Shown here: positions 52,929-61,557 of the stretch, piece by piece | How positions within the stretch are numbered: the stretch's first letter is position 1 | Layout: every line of letters begins with the position of its first letter | Assembly: GCF_024649945.1 (NCBI RefSeq) | Contig: NZ_JANKMS010000013.1 | Coordinates: forward strand, 1-64,000 | Reading direction: 5' to 3' | DNA from: Flavobacterium panacis | Lineage (GTDB): Bacteria; Bacteroidota; Bacteroidia; Flavobacteriales; Flavobacteriaceae | Length of the DNA: 64,000 bases | The notes under the pieces: generated by a model | The model's input: only the letters and a program-made list of their open reading frames with translations | What the model was told of the DNA's origin: nothing | The model's database searches: none | Translations under genes and position numbers: made by a program

Positions 52929-54137
52929 TTATCGAATGATCTTTAAATATGAAGTATAAACATTATCTCCAAGAGTAGTTCGCATATAATATACGTTTTC
53001 GTCTTTTTCGGTTAAATCAAACTGAATTAAACCTGCATCGCAATAATAATAAAGTAAGTTATCATCGGCAGGGAATTCAATGTTTGAAACAGGAAGTGTT
53101 GTTAGTTTTGTTTCGAATACAGTTTCACCATTAAAGTCTAGTTGAAAAAGTTTTTTCTTTTTAGTATAGCCCCAAATGTTATTAACTTCTTCAGTGATAT
53201 ATTCGATAGTATCATCTTTAAAATCTACTTTCCATAGCTGTGTTCCCGCTTTAGAATCAATAGCATATACAGAACTAGCTGGTGAACCTTGCGTGCCAAT
53301 GAAGATTTTTTTGTCTTTGTATAAAATGCGTTCTTTTACATTGTTTTGGTTTTCGTCAAACTTAAATTGCCATAAAACATCTAGTTTGTCAGGACTTAAG
53401 GCATAAAGACTATTTTTTTCATTTGCGACAAATATATTTTCACCATCTGTTATCGGTTTTCCGGTTATGTTTTCCTCAAAAGTTTTTTGGCTCAATATTT
53501 TTCCTGTTTTTGCATCAAAACTATAAAGATTGGTTGCGCTTGGAAGAAAAACTTTTCCGTTTAAGAAAAGCGGCTGTATGTCATTTTGTGCCGAATCTAA
53601 TTTGTAATTCCATACTAAACTGCCGTCTTTAGTATCAAGAGCGTAAAGATTACTACCCTGGTTTTGATTTTGAGCCGTTATAAATAATTTTCCATCATTT
53701 ACAATTGGCGTTTGATCTTTAAGAACAATTTGATCTGTAATATTTCCCAATCTTGATTTCCAAAAAATATCTCCACTTTGATTGTCTATCGCGAAAATTT
53801 CTCCATTAATAAATGGAACATAAAGGACACCATTGCTCAGTGTTACTTTATTGGCACACATTTCGGTATAAGCATCTGTTGCTTTTACAGTCCAATTGAT
53901 GGATTCTGTTTCTAAATCAAAGGAGAAAAGAGAACCGTCGTAATCGTAAATAAGAATCGATGTATCGTCTAATGAAACTTTTTTTATCGCACGTATAGCC
54001 TTATTCGTAACTATTTCAGCAGAAGTTAAACTGGAATTAGAAGTATTGGTTTTACCAGTTTTTGAGGTAGCTGGCGCCTGCCCAAACATACTGATAATGG
54101 TGAATACAAATAAAAGAGTTATTAGATTTTTTTTCAT
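52929..54137 (-). CDS. PQQ-like beta-propeller protein
   Basis: This 402-residue secreted protein has a signal peptide ending MFGQ (about 20). Repeated blades match the PQQ-binding-like pattern: ANKVTLSNGVLYVPFINGEIFAID, DGKLFITAQNQNQGSNLYALDTKDGSLVWNYKL and VYAIDSKAGTQLWKVDF (quoted by key words YALDTKDGSLVW, YAIDSKAGTQLW, FAIDNQSGDIFW). BamB-like scaffolds and PQQ enzymes share this fold; no Ca/PQQ-binding residues can be claimed. It is the first gene in a run of small envelope genes extending to 55866, though it is separated from them by about 170 bp. Confidence 0.75.
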   Translation of the reverse strand: MKKNLITLLFVFTIISMFGQAPATSKTGKTNTSNSSLTSAEIVTNKAIRAIKKVSLDDTSILIYDYDGSLFSFDLETESINWTVKATDAYTEMCANKVTLSNGVLYVPFINGEIFAIDNQSGDIFWKSRLGNITDQIVLKDQTPIVNDGKLFITAQNQNQGSNLYALDTKDGSLVWNYKLDSAQNDIQPLFLNGKVFLPSATNLYSFDAKTGKILSQKTFEENITGKPITDGENIFVANEKNSLYALSPDKLDVLWQFKFDENQNNVKERILYKDKKIFIGTQGSPASSVYAIDSKAGTQLWKVDFKDDTIEYITEEVNNIWGYTKKKKLFQLDFNGETVFETKLTTLPVSNIEFPADDNLLYYYCDAGLIQFDLTEKDENVYYMRTTLGDNVYTSYLKIIR

Positions 54138-54308
54138 TTTTAAGATTTGGGTTTATTTTTTGCTTTGTTGATTCAACAACTAAGCCAAAGCTTAGCCCAA
54201 ATATAATGAAAAAATATATTTGGGTCTTGAAGCAGTAACTTCAACAAATTGTCAAATCGAAATTAAAAAACAAAAAAGACTTGATAGGAAATGCTAGCCG
54301 AATTCAGT

Positions 54309-54809
54309 TTATTGTCTTTTTCTTAAAAAATAAAATACGACTAATAAACCAATAAGTATAATTTCAATCAAAATCCAGGGCTGTAAATCTTTTTTCAGAG
54401 CCTCTTCTGCAGTTTCACTTTTCTTTAGGTATAAAACATTTTTAAAGTCAGAAAATTGGATGATTCTAACATCTAATTTTAGAGGTTTTAAGTTATTGTG
54501 ATCAATTTTTTGGAGATTTTCTTGTTGTGAAGGATGTAAATAAGAAAAGAAATCATATTCCTCTTCATCAAATAATGTAAAATATACCCGTTGTTTAGTA
54601 TTGGTTCGACCTTCTACAGAAACAGATTTTCTTTTTGAATTGGAACTGTTCGAGCATTTTTCAATTCGTATGATTTTTTCTTTATAATCGCCTGAAAAAT
54701 AAAAATATTGTTTAAATCCACTACCAATCAAGATAATAGGAAGAATAAAGATGTTTACAATGAGAAGTAGTAAATATATTTTATCAATAATAGTCTTTTT
54801 ATTTTCCAC
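54309..54809 (-). CDS. Two-pass membrane protein, unknown function
   Basis: The 166 residues have a TM helix at about 10-30 and one at about 145-162 (PWILIEIILIGLLVVFYFL), with a basic tail. The loop between carries a CSNSSNSKRKSVSVEGRTNTK stretch and would face the outside if the N-terminus is inside. It overlaps the next upstream gene (54799-54993) by 11 bp. No family was recognised. 54138-54308 downstream holds no gene or clear terminator. Confidence 0.55.
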   Translation of the reverse strand: MENKKTIIDKIYLLLLIVNIFILPIILIGSGFKQYFYFSGDYKEKIIRIEKCSNSSNSKRKSVSVEGRTNTKQRVYFTLFDEEEYDFFSYLHPSQQENLQKIDHNNLKPLKLDVRIIQFSDFKNVLYLKKSETAEEALKKDLQPWILIEIILIGLLVVFYFLRKRQ

Positions 54810-54993
54810 TTCGTTTTATAAAGTTTTTAATCAAAATATAGATTGAAAACACAAAAACAACAATGTAAAGGACTGCCAGTTCTGGTTGTTCAAATTTAAA
54901 AGTTTCAAAGTCGAATTGTTTATATAATGTAACGCCCAAAATAATGGCAACAATACTGAAAGTAAATACGGGAGTGTTGTTTTTATTTTCCAT
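54799..54993 (-). CDS. Small two-helix membrane protein
   Basis: This 64-residue protein has two hydrophobic helices (about 10-24, FSIVAIILGVTLY, and about 40-57, AVLYIVVFVFSIYILIK) and a short basic C-terminus. The overlap with the gene at 54309 and the 18-bp gap to the lipoprotein gene at 55012 suggest translation from one message. Its role is unknown; the small size and context suggest an accessory subunit. Confidence 0.55.
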   Translation of the reverse strand: MENKNNTPVFTFSIVAIILGVTLYKQFDFETFKFEQPELAVLYIVVFVFSIYILIKNFIKRSGK

Positions 54994-55011
54994 GGTTTAA
55001 AAATTAAAAAA

Positions 55012-55866
55012 TTACAATTTTTCCTGTTCATCAGTAATTAATCGAGAGACATTTTCATTCTTGAAATTTTCTCTAAACAAATGTATTAAAGGAACAGTTG
55101 GACTTTTTGGATATTTTTTTTCAAAACGATCAAATTCCAGAATGTTTTCCGGATAAATGTAAAGCTCGTTTGCTCTTTCTACAGTAGGCGTATTGTCCTG
55201 ACCAAATAAATAATCTAATTGATAAAATTTGTATTGTTCTTTTACAGACGGAATTAGTTTGGAATTTGGATATTTCGTCATAAAATTTTCCCACGAAATT
55301 ATTCTGTCGCCTAAATCTTTAAAACTTATAACAAGAGCTGCATCCGAAGAGTAAGTCATTTTGTTTTCTTCGCTGATCAGGTACAAATAATCTTTATAAT
55401 CGCTCGTTACATAATCTTTGAAAATAGTATAGTAGAAGTCATTTTTAGTGGTAATTTCGACAATTCCTTCTCCAATTTCATCATAATTCAATTGATGCTT
55501 CACAAGCTCTTTTCCGAAGAGTTTCACTGCTTCTTTGTCTTTTTCGTCTTCATTGTAAAATTTTTCCAATAAAGTATTTTCCTTTTCCATTATCGCATGT
55601 AACAAACTGCTGTTTTCGCTGGAATATTTTTCATATAAAGCATCGGCTTCTTCGGCAGATAACGTTTTTAATTTTTGAATAACCTCTAATCTCTTTTTAG
55701 AAAACGATGCTAATAAAGCTTCTGAATCTGTTTCTGAATTTTGGGGTAAATTTTCAGTTGTAATACTGTCGTTCTTTATTTCTTTTTTATCTGATGAAGC
55801 TGGTTCTGTTTTTTTACAAGAAGAAAGTAAAACTCCAAAAATGATTATGGCTAAGATTTTTTTCAT
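55012..55866 (-). CDS. Putative lipoprotein, unknown function
   Basis: This 284-residue protein has a leader ending GVLLSC (Cys about 17). The body is predominantly helical and rich in Lys, Glu and Ser (SFSKKRLEVIQKLKTLSAEEADALYEKY in part). A later region, YPNSKLIPSVKEQYKFYQLDYLFG and YPKSPTVPLIHLFRENF, repeats the words YPxSxxxP. This could be two related helical repeats. It is probably the first gene of the operon 55012-54309. Confidence 0.62.
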   Translation of the reverse strand: MKKILAIIIFGVLLSSCKKTEPASSDKKEIKNDSITTENLPQNSETDSEALLASFSKKRLEVIQKLKTLSAEEADALYEKYSSENSSLLHAIMEKENTLLEKFYNEDEKDKEAVKLFGKELVKHQLNYDEIGEGIVEITTKNDFYYTIFKDYVTSDYKDYLYLISEENKMTYSSDAALVISFKDLGDRIISWENFMTKYPNSKLIPSVKEQYKFYQLDYLFGQDNTPTVERANELYIYPENILEFDRFEKKYPKSPTVPLIHLFRENFKNENVSRLITDEQEKL

Positions 55867-55983
55867 GAGTAAAATGGGTTTGTCCCGCTAATATATAAAA
55901 TCTATTTTAGTCATAAAAAAAGGACAAAAAATAAAAAACTAATTGCCCTTTTAGAGTATTGTGTTTGAAAATAGGAGAAAATT

Positions 55984-56835
55984 CTATTTCGTATTTTCCA
56001 GAAAATTTTCAATATAGTTTACGACTAGTGGAATATTTTGATGCTGAGGGGCATGTCCAGTTTGTGGCAATATAATTAATTGTGATGTTGGAAGTTGTTT
56101 GGTCAACGGATACCAATTTTCTACAGCAAAACTAGTGTCGTGATCTCCAGAAATTATTAATATAGGAGTCTTTGTCGTTTTTAGTTTGTCTCGATAATTA
56201 TCTTTGTCCTCAGCAGCATTTTCGCCTCCTCCAAAATACAGCTGAAAAATTTCCATAGTAGATGGAATTTTAGAAACATCAATTCTTTTGGCAATTCGCT
56301 CATGAGATGCTTTTGCGGCTTTTATACTTTCTTCAGATTCAGGTTCGAAGAAAAGAATAACCTCATCATTAAAATCATTTACGGGCTTCAGGGCATGATC
56401 CAGAAAAGATTGTTCCAATGGTACCACGCGTTTTCCTATTGGGCCGGTTCCCAGCAATACTGTATGCGTAACTAGATCAGGATATTGATGTATTGCAGCT
56501 TGTGTGACTAATCCGCCATAAGACCATCCCATAAAAATGGCTTTTTTGATTTTAAGGAAATCAGCCAGATCTTTTACATCTTTGGCAACTTCTTTGACAT
56601 TGGTTGGAAGTTTTCCGGTCGAATAGCCAATTCCAGCGTAATCGAAAGTGATAACCTGATGTTTCTCTGCAAGCAAATCCAAAAATAAGGGATCCCAAGT
56701 GTCCAGTGTTCCTCTAAAACGATTAATTAAAATAATCGGATTTCCTTCGCCAATTGATCTGTATGCAATTTTTCGGTCTGTAAAATCTGCATATTTCGTT
56801 TCTGAATTGGTAGCGTCTGTTTTTGATGTGCCCAT
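55984..56835 (-). CDS. Alpha/beta-fold hydrolase
   Basis: This 283-residue protein has the nucleophile elbow GWSYGG (about 105-110), an acid in ISGDHDTSF (about 230) and His in PQTGHAPQHQ near the C-terminus. The usual oxyanion His-Gly is replaced by NRFRGT in LINRFRGTLDTWDP, as in a subset of bacterial relatives. There is no signal peptide. The substrate is unknown. It is a single gene, with an uninformative short region (55867-55983) toward the lipoprotein gene. Confidence 0.8.
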   Translation of the reverse strand: MGTSKTDATNSETKYADFTDRKIAYRSIGEGNPIILINRFRGTLDTWDPLFLDLLAEKHQVITFDYAGIGYSTGKLPTNVKEVAKDVKDLADFLKIKKAIFMGWSYGGLVTQAAIHQYPDLVTHTVLLGTGPIGKRVVPLEQSFLDHALKPVNDFNDEVILFFEPESEESIKAAKASHERIAKRIDVSKIPSTMEIFQLYFGGGENAAEDKDNYRDKLKTTKTPILIISGDHDTSFAVENWYPLTKQLPTSQLIILPQTGHAPQHQNIPLVVNYIENFLENTK

Positions 56836-56911
56836 TTTTTTAAAGTTTTGGTTTTGAAACTATAAAATATGTAAGTTATTGATTTTTAGGATTGTAAATA
56901 TACAAATAAAA

Positions 56912-56940
56912 AAATGCACAGTTCAAAAAACTGCGCATTT
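56912..56940 (-). terminator. Terminator after the TlpA-like gene
   Basis: AAATGCACAGTT pairs with AACTGCGCATTT with one wobble around a 5-nt loop. The A-run to its left serves the minus strand. Confidence 0.7.
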
Positions 56941-56963
56941 AAGATTTGAAATTTTACAAAAAA

Positions 56964-58805
56964 TTATTTTAGTTGCTCATCAATTAGTTCACCTAAGTTC
57001 GTGTTAGAATTATCAGAGAACAAAATATTTCCATCTTTACTGATTAAGATACGAGTCGGAATTGACTGAATTTTATAACCATTTCCAACTTCAGTTTTAG
57101 AATCAAAAACTACATTAAAATTGTATTTTTTTTCAGTCATATAAGCGGTTACATTTTTTAAGACCTCATCTTCTTTCTTGTTTTCGAATGTATTTACAAA
57201 CAAGAAAGTAACCTCTTTGTCTTTGTATTTATTAACTAATTCCTGCATTTTTGGAAAAGAAGCTTTACACGGACCACACCAAGTAGCCCAAAAATCAAGA
57301 ATTACGACTTTACCTCTATAATCAGAAAGTTTGACGTCTTTTCCTTCTAGATTTTTTAGTGTAAAATCAAAAGCTGTCGCAGAACCAAATTTGTTTATAA
57401 CGTCTTGAGATCTTGCCGCTTTCGCTTTTTGATCTGCTTTTTCTTTTATTATTTCATATTCTGCAAGAGGACGATTTTCAGCGATATAGATTTCTTTCAG
57501 TTTACACAAAAATCCTGCTGGCAGAACACCATCACTATTAATTTCGTCTTCAACATATTTTTTGACTTCGTCTCTGCTTTTTACTTTTTCGAGCATAACC
57601 AAATAACGTTCTTTACCACCAGCATCAAGTCCTCCAGCTTTTCTTACGCTGTCTTGATATTTAAAAGCCTCTTCATAATCTCCTTTTTTATACAGTAAAA
57701 GCGCGTAGGTGTCGGCAAACATATTAAATTGGTTCTGGTATTGGGCATAAAATTCTTCGTTGCTTTTTTTCTCCAAAATATCCAGAGATCTTTTAGAAAC
57801 TTGGATTGCAAAATCAAGATCTTGTGTTGGAGTCTCGATACCTCCACCAGATAATTTCCAAGCTAGATTATTGTAAATATACTCTGGATCATACATGTTA
57901 GATTCTACAGCTATAGCTTTTTCTAAGTTTTTTTCACCTAAATAAATATCTACCAAGTTGTAATAAAGTCTAGACAAAGCTCCTTTTGATTGATCTTTAA
58001 ATTTGGTTTTGCATGTATCAATAGACTTTAAAATATAGTCTTCTGTTTTGTTTGGATGACTAGCAAAGCGGGTAAGAAATTTATTTGTTGCCAACATTCC
58101 AGTTGGATATTTGGCTAGAATCTCTTTTTCTAATTTGTCTTTCTCTTCAGGCATTTTATTCATATCGTAAAGATTGAGCGCCATCATTAAATATTCTTCT
58201 GTATTTTTTTCAAGACATTTTGCAGCAAATGCTAAATTTTCTTCATTGTTTTTTCCCTGAGTGACATTGAATTTCTGATACAGATAACTCATATAAGCTT
58301 TGTCGCTTTTTAAAGACGGATATTTTTCAAACAACTTTTCGTAGGCCACAATTTGGTCTTCAGGTTTTGATGCTGTTTTGAGTTTGAAAACATAGTTCCC
58401 ATAGCCTTTAATAACGATCTCATTGGCAAGTGTTTTGCTACGTTCGACTTCATTTTGGGTTTTGAGATAAACAATATAGCCTTGGTCATTATTAGTATCA
58501 ATCATTTTTTGACCATTGATAATAACAACCAGCAGAGTTCGTGCAGAGTCAGCAACTTTTGTTGTAAACTCGTAGTTTTTTCCTTTTTTTACTAATTTTT
58601 TAAAAGTAGAATTGTCTTCAGACGGAAGGGTAGTTATAAAATTAGCTTTATAATTTTCTTCAATAATCAATCCTTTTGGAGGTTCGTAAACATACGTGTT
58701 TTCGGCGCCCACTTTAAATTTAGAGTTTTTGAGATAGATTTTTCCGTTTTGAGAAAATAAACTATTAACAACGGTCAAGAATAACAAAATGTAGATTTTT
58801 TTCAT
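56964..58805 (-). CDS. Secreted TlpA-like thioredoxin-domain protein
   Basis: This 613-residue protein has a signal peptide ending LFSQ (about 19), a large helical/beta N-terminal region (about 20-460, no clear family) and a C-terminal TlpA/ResA-type thioredoxin domain (about 470-613). The active site is WATWCGPCKASFP (CGPC about residue 510) and GYKIQSIPTRILIS supplies the cis-Pro. It would reduce or shuffle disulfides in the periplasm. The N-terminal part may act as a substrate-binding module. It is monocistronic with its own terminator. Confidence 0.82.
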   Translation of the reverse strand: MKKIYILLFLTVVNSLFSQNGKIYLKNSKFKVGAENTYVYEPPKGLIIEENYKANFITTLPSEDNSTFKKLVKKGKNYEFTTKVADSARTLLVVIINGQKMIDTNNDQGYIVYLKTQNEVERSKTLANEIVIKGYGNYVFKLKTASKPEDQIVAYEKLFEKYPSLKSDKAYMSYLYQKFNVTQGKNNEENLAFAAKCLEKNTEEYLMMALNLYDMNKMPEEKDKLEKEILAKYPTGMLATNKFLTRFASHPNKTEDYILKSIDTCKTKFKDQSKGALSRLYYNLVDIYLGEKNLEKAIAVESNMYDPEYIYNNLAWKLSGGGIETPTQDLDFAIQVSKRSLDILEKKSNEEFYAQYQNQFNMFADTYALLLYKKGDYEEAFKYQDSVRKAGGLDAGGKERYLVMLEKVKSRDEVKKYVEDEINSDGVLPAGFLCKLKEIYIAENRPLAEYEIIKEKADQKAKAARSQDVINKFGSATAFDFTLKNLEGKDVKLSDYRGKVVILDFWATWCGPCKASFPKMQELVNKYKDKEVTFLFVNTFENKKEDEVLKNVTAYMTEKKYNFNVVFDSKTEVGNGYKIQSIPTRILISKDGNILFSDNSNTNLGELIDEQLK

Positions 58806-58947
58806 CTTTTTGTGGATTTTTATTTGCTTTTTTCTTAATTGTTTAGCGAATAGTAAAATTAGAGATTATACAATCAGTTGTTTTTTTATTAAGAAAATAT
58901 TAGCAAAAAAAACAAACAAGAGCTTTGAAAAAATAGCAATGTTTTCT

Positions 58948-58982
58948 AACAAGACGAGATAGGATGTTTCATCTCGCTTGTT
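58948..58982. terminator. Hairpin, possible terminator
   Basis: AACAAGACGAGAT pairs with ATCTCGCTTGTT with one bulge. The T-run lies on the plus strand side, where no gene ends, so termination of the minus-strand gene at 59005 is uncertain. The remainder of 58806-59004 shows no gene. Confidence 0.4.
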
Positions 58983-59004
58983 TTTTCAGCTTTCATTTTT
59001 AATC

Positions 59005-59469
59005 TTATTTTTTAGAAAACAAATTTTCTACAACCCAGGCTGGGCCAATTAATAAGAATTGAAGATCTTTTAAGAAAGAGGGTTTTTTACCTTCAATATT
59101 ATGACCATAAAATTGTCCAATCCAGGCAATGACAAAAACACCGATAGAGAATATCCACAACGGAACAAGTTGTCCGATATAATAATTGATGACTAAACAA
59201 ATTCCCGAAAACAAAGCAATTTTTATTGCCATTGCAATCGATAAACGGATGTAGAAAACAAGAACAAAAAGCAAAACTACAAAAGCCCAATTTTCGATAA
59301 TAGGCAGATTTAGTTTTAGAGTATTGGAGATAATTCCGCTCGGAATACTCATTAATAATCCTACGATCGAAAAGAAGATGGCAGGGACACAAATATAATG
59401 TATGGCTTTATTGGTCGGATTTTGGTGACTTACGGCATATTCTGTAAACCATTGTTCTAATGTTCTCAT
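59005..59469 (-). CDS. Mpo1/DUF962-family membrane protein
   Basis: This 154-residue protein has about four TM helices. The early HQNPTNKAIHYICVPAIFFS (about 16-35) and the later WIGQFYGHNIEGKKPSF (about 113-129) supply the His residues conserved in the family. In yeast Mpo1 is an Fe-dependent dioxygenase acting on 2-hydroxy fatty acids; bacterial members are assigned by similarity only. It is a single gene with its own start 45 bp from the DUF2199-type gene. Confidence 0.82.
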   Translation of the reverse strand: MRTLEQWFTEYAVSHQNPTNKAIHYICVPAIFFSIVGLLMSIPSGIISNTLKLNLPIIENWAFVVLLFVLVFYIRLSIAMAIKIALFSGICLVINYYIGQLVPLWIFSIGVFVIAWIGQFYGHNIEGKKPSFLKDLQFLLIGPAWVVENLFSKK

Positions 59470-59514
59470 TTTTGTGGTTTTAAGGTTAGATGCGTAAATC
59501 TAATGAAATTTCTT

Positions 59515-60030
59515 TTAGCTTTTACCGTGCTGAATTTTCATGATTTCATCAACTATTGAAACCGCTTTTTCAAAAGATATTCCATTTTCTTGATCTAGTG
59601 TTAGCGGATGATTTTCTTCGATCATTTTAATTTCCGGAATCAATCCTAATCCTTGTTCAATGGCAATTGTTTTAAGAGATAAAGTTTTGCCATAAGTAGG
59701 AACATCGGTCTGCATCCATCCAAAATAAGGCTCCTGATTAATTCTGTTTGGATCTTCCCATAAATCCATTCGAAGGCAAAAGTTATCTTCACTTATGGTA
59801 GTCCAGACATTAAAAACCAAATCTTCATGATAATTGACTATCGGAATAGTTAATCTTCCTCTATGAAAAAAATGTTCTTCATCTACATAACACCAACTCC
59901 CGCCATATTCAATTCTTTTTTCTCTTTCTTCTGGCGGAATAGCAAAATAATAGGCAGGAAATTCATTGCCGAAACACAAAGGCATTTCGTCGAAAGTTTC
60001 GTCACAGCAGGAACATTTGTAAGTATACAT
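59515..60030 (-). CDS. DUF2199-like protein
   Basis: Starting at 60030 the protein has 171 residues and begins MYTYKCSCCDETFDEMPLCFG (quoted in part). Its paired CxC/CC cysteines could bind zinc, and DEEHFFHRGRLTIPI and YFGWMQTDVPTYGKTL are conserved in DUF2199 proteins. Their function is unknown. The open frame extends to 60105, but that would overlap the upstream gene by 53 bp and put a foreign-looking leader ahead of the Cys cluster, so the later start is chosen. Confidence 0.72.
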   Translation of the reverse strand: MYTYKCSCCDETFDEMPLCFGNEFPAYYFAIPPEEREKRIEYGGSWCYVDEEHFFHRGRLTIPIVNYHEDLVFNVWTTISEDNFCLRMDLWEDPNRINQEPYFGWMQTDVPTYGKTLSLKTIAIEQGLGLIPEIKMIEENHPLTLDQENGISFEKAVSIVDEIMKIQHGKS

Positions 60031-60052
60031 TTTGTAATAAATATTGAGGTTT

Positions 60053-61279
60053 TTATTGCTGATTATACTCAAAAACGTTGTCCCATAATTCATCAATTTT
60101 GACAAGTGCTTCTTGGAGCGGAATCACGGTCCATTTTCCGTCAGTTTCTATTCCTAAGCCAATACTTTTTAATTTTAATAGAGCATCGTTTACGTCAAAA
60201 TCCAGTTCGGTTTTTAAATGAGATACAAACCACAATTCTATTTGCGTATCTAATTCTGATGCTGTTAATGCATTTTGGCTTCGGCTTAAAAAGGCATAGG
60301 CTAAGATTGTTTCTTTTAATGCTTCTTCTTCAGACGAATTCAAAAGAGAATAAAATGCACCACTGTTGTTTCCAACATTTTTAAAATACAAACTGTCTGA
60401 TAGTGTTTTAGAATACCTGATTTTCTTATTGATGAAATTGTTGTACTGACGGAAGCAATAAGCAGCCAAAATTCCTAAAGCAATTAACCCTTGATTTAAA
60501 GAGGTCTTACTGTTTAATAAATCGATGGTTTCGCCCGTTTGGTAAGCCTCGTACATATTAAGTAGCGCCGGAATTACTTTGGCACTTAAAAGCGAAAGTC
60601 CACCAAAAACACCAGGAACCCAAAGCAGCATTTTGTCTTTTAAAGACATTTTAGGAACCGCATTTGGGAAAATAGTTTCAAGATCATTTTTAGGAACACG
60701 CTTAAATATCTTTAAAGCGATAGAGCCCGGATCTATAGGCATTTTTCCTAATTTGACTTTCTTTGCGGCCAAATAATCCGCATCACTATAGTTGAGATAT
60801 ATTAAGACACGATCGTAATATTCGATTTCAACTTCTTTTTTCCAGAAAAAATATTTTTTGACCTTTTCTTTCGCTTTGTGATGTCCACGAGCATACAATT
60901 CGTAGTCTTTAAAAGCATTAAAATCAATGGCAAGATTCAGACCTATCAAATCCGATTCTTCAAAAGCAGCTTTTAGAGTTTCGGCGTCAATTCTATAATA
61001 ATTGCCACGTTCCAAAACGGTAAGTAGCGTTTGCTTAAAAACACTAAAATCACTTTTACCAATAAAACCTTCCCGTTCTTTTTCGCTTAAGTCAGGATCG
61101 TAAAGCGCATAGTTTTGCTTTAAGTTCCGATTGAGGTTAAAAGATTCGTAATGATAATAATGCTCAATAATATCAAACAACTTTTTATAATCATCTGCCT
61201 TTTTAGGATCGTTTGCTAAAGCGATTTGCTGTTCTAATAAAAACTCTTTGTTGAACGGAATATAATGTTCTCGTGTCAT
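60053..61279 (-). CDS. TMEM143/DUF3754-like membrane protein
   Basis: From 61279 the protein has 408 residues. MTREHYIPFNKEFL opens a cytosolic N-terminal half with YYDRVLIYLNYSDADYLAAKK and PGSIALKIFKRVPKNDLETIFPN. Two hydrophobic helices (about 220-245 and 275-290, LIALGILAAYCF) follow, then a C-terminal domain with a predicted helical end. This is the TMEM143/DUF3754 layout; the function is unknown. An earlier Met at 61321 is possible but adds a basic stretch absent from the family core. Confidence 0.68.
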   Translation of the reverse strand: MTREHYIPFNKEFLLEQQIALANDPKKADDYKKLFDIIEHYYHYESFNLNRNLKQNYALYDPDLSEKEREGFIGKSDFSVFKQTLLTVLERGNYYRIDAETLKAAFEESDLIGLNLAIDFNAFKDYELYARGHHKAKEKVKKYFFWKKEVEIEYYDRVLIYLNYSDADYLAAKKVKLGKMPIDPGSIALKIFKRVPKNDLETIFPNAVPKMSLKDKMLLWVPGVFGGLSLLSAKVIPALLNMYEAYQTGETIDLLNSKTSLNQGLIALGILAAYCFRQYNNFINKKIRYSKTLSDSLYFKNVGNNSGAFYSLLNSSEEEALKETILAYAFLSRSQNALTASELDTQIELWFVSHLKTELDFDVNDALLKLKSIGLGIETDGKWTVIPLQEALVKIDELWDNVFEYNQQ

Positions 61280-61494
61280 GTCGATTTCGGACTTTAATTT
61301 TTTCTGGCGTAGAAGCAGCAAAGATATAATTTTTTACCACGCAGTTTTGGTATGTCCAAAGAGGAAGAAGTAAGTAGCTATGGAAAGTAACGCCGTCAGT
61401 TTTGTCATCATGAGGAGCGAAGGATCACACAAGTAACTCCGTAAAATAAATAACCAATTTTGCTCGATTCTGCATTGTAAAAAAAGACAAAAAA

Positions 61495-61536
61495 AGAGGA
61501 ATTTCAAATCGTTTTCCAACAATTTGAAATTCCTCT
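61495..61536 (-). terminator. Terminator after the paralogue gene at 61558
   Basis: AGAGGAATTTCAAAT pairs with ATTTGAAATTCCTCT, with an A-run on the left for the minus strand. The rest of 61322-61557 has no gene; it includes GTCATCATGAGGAGCGAAGG at about 61,406, a word common in Flavobacterium intergenic DNA. Confidence 0.8.
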
Positions 61537-61557
61537 TCGTTTTCTAAAAAAAAGCAA

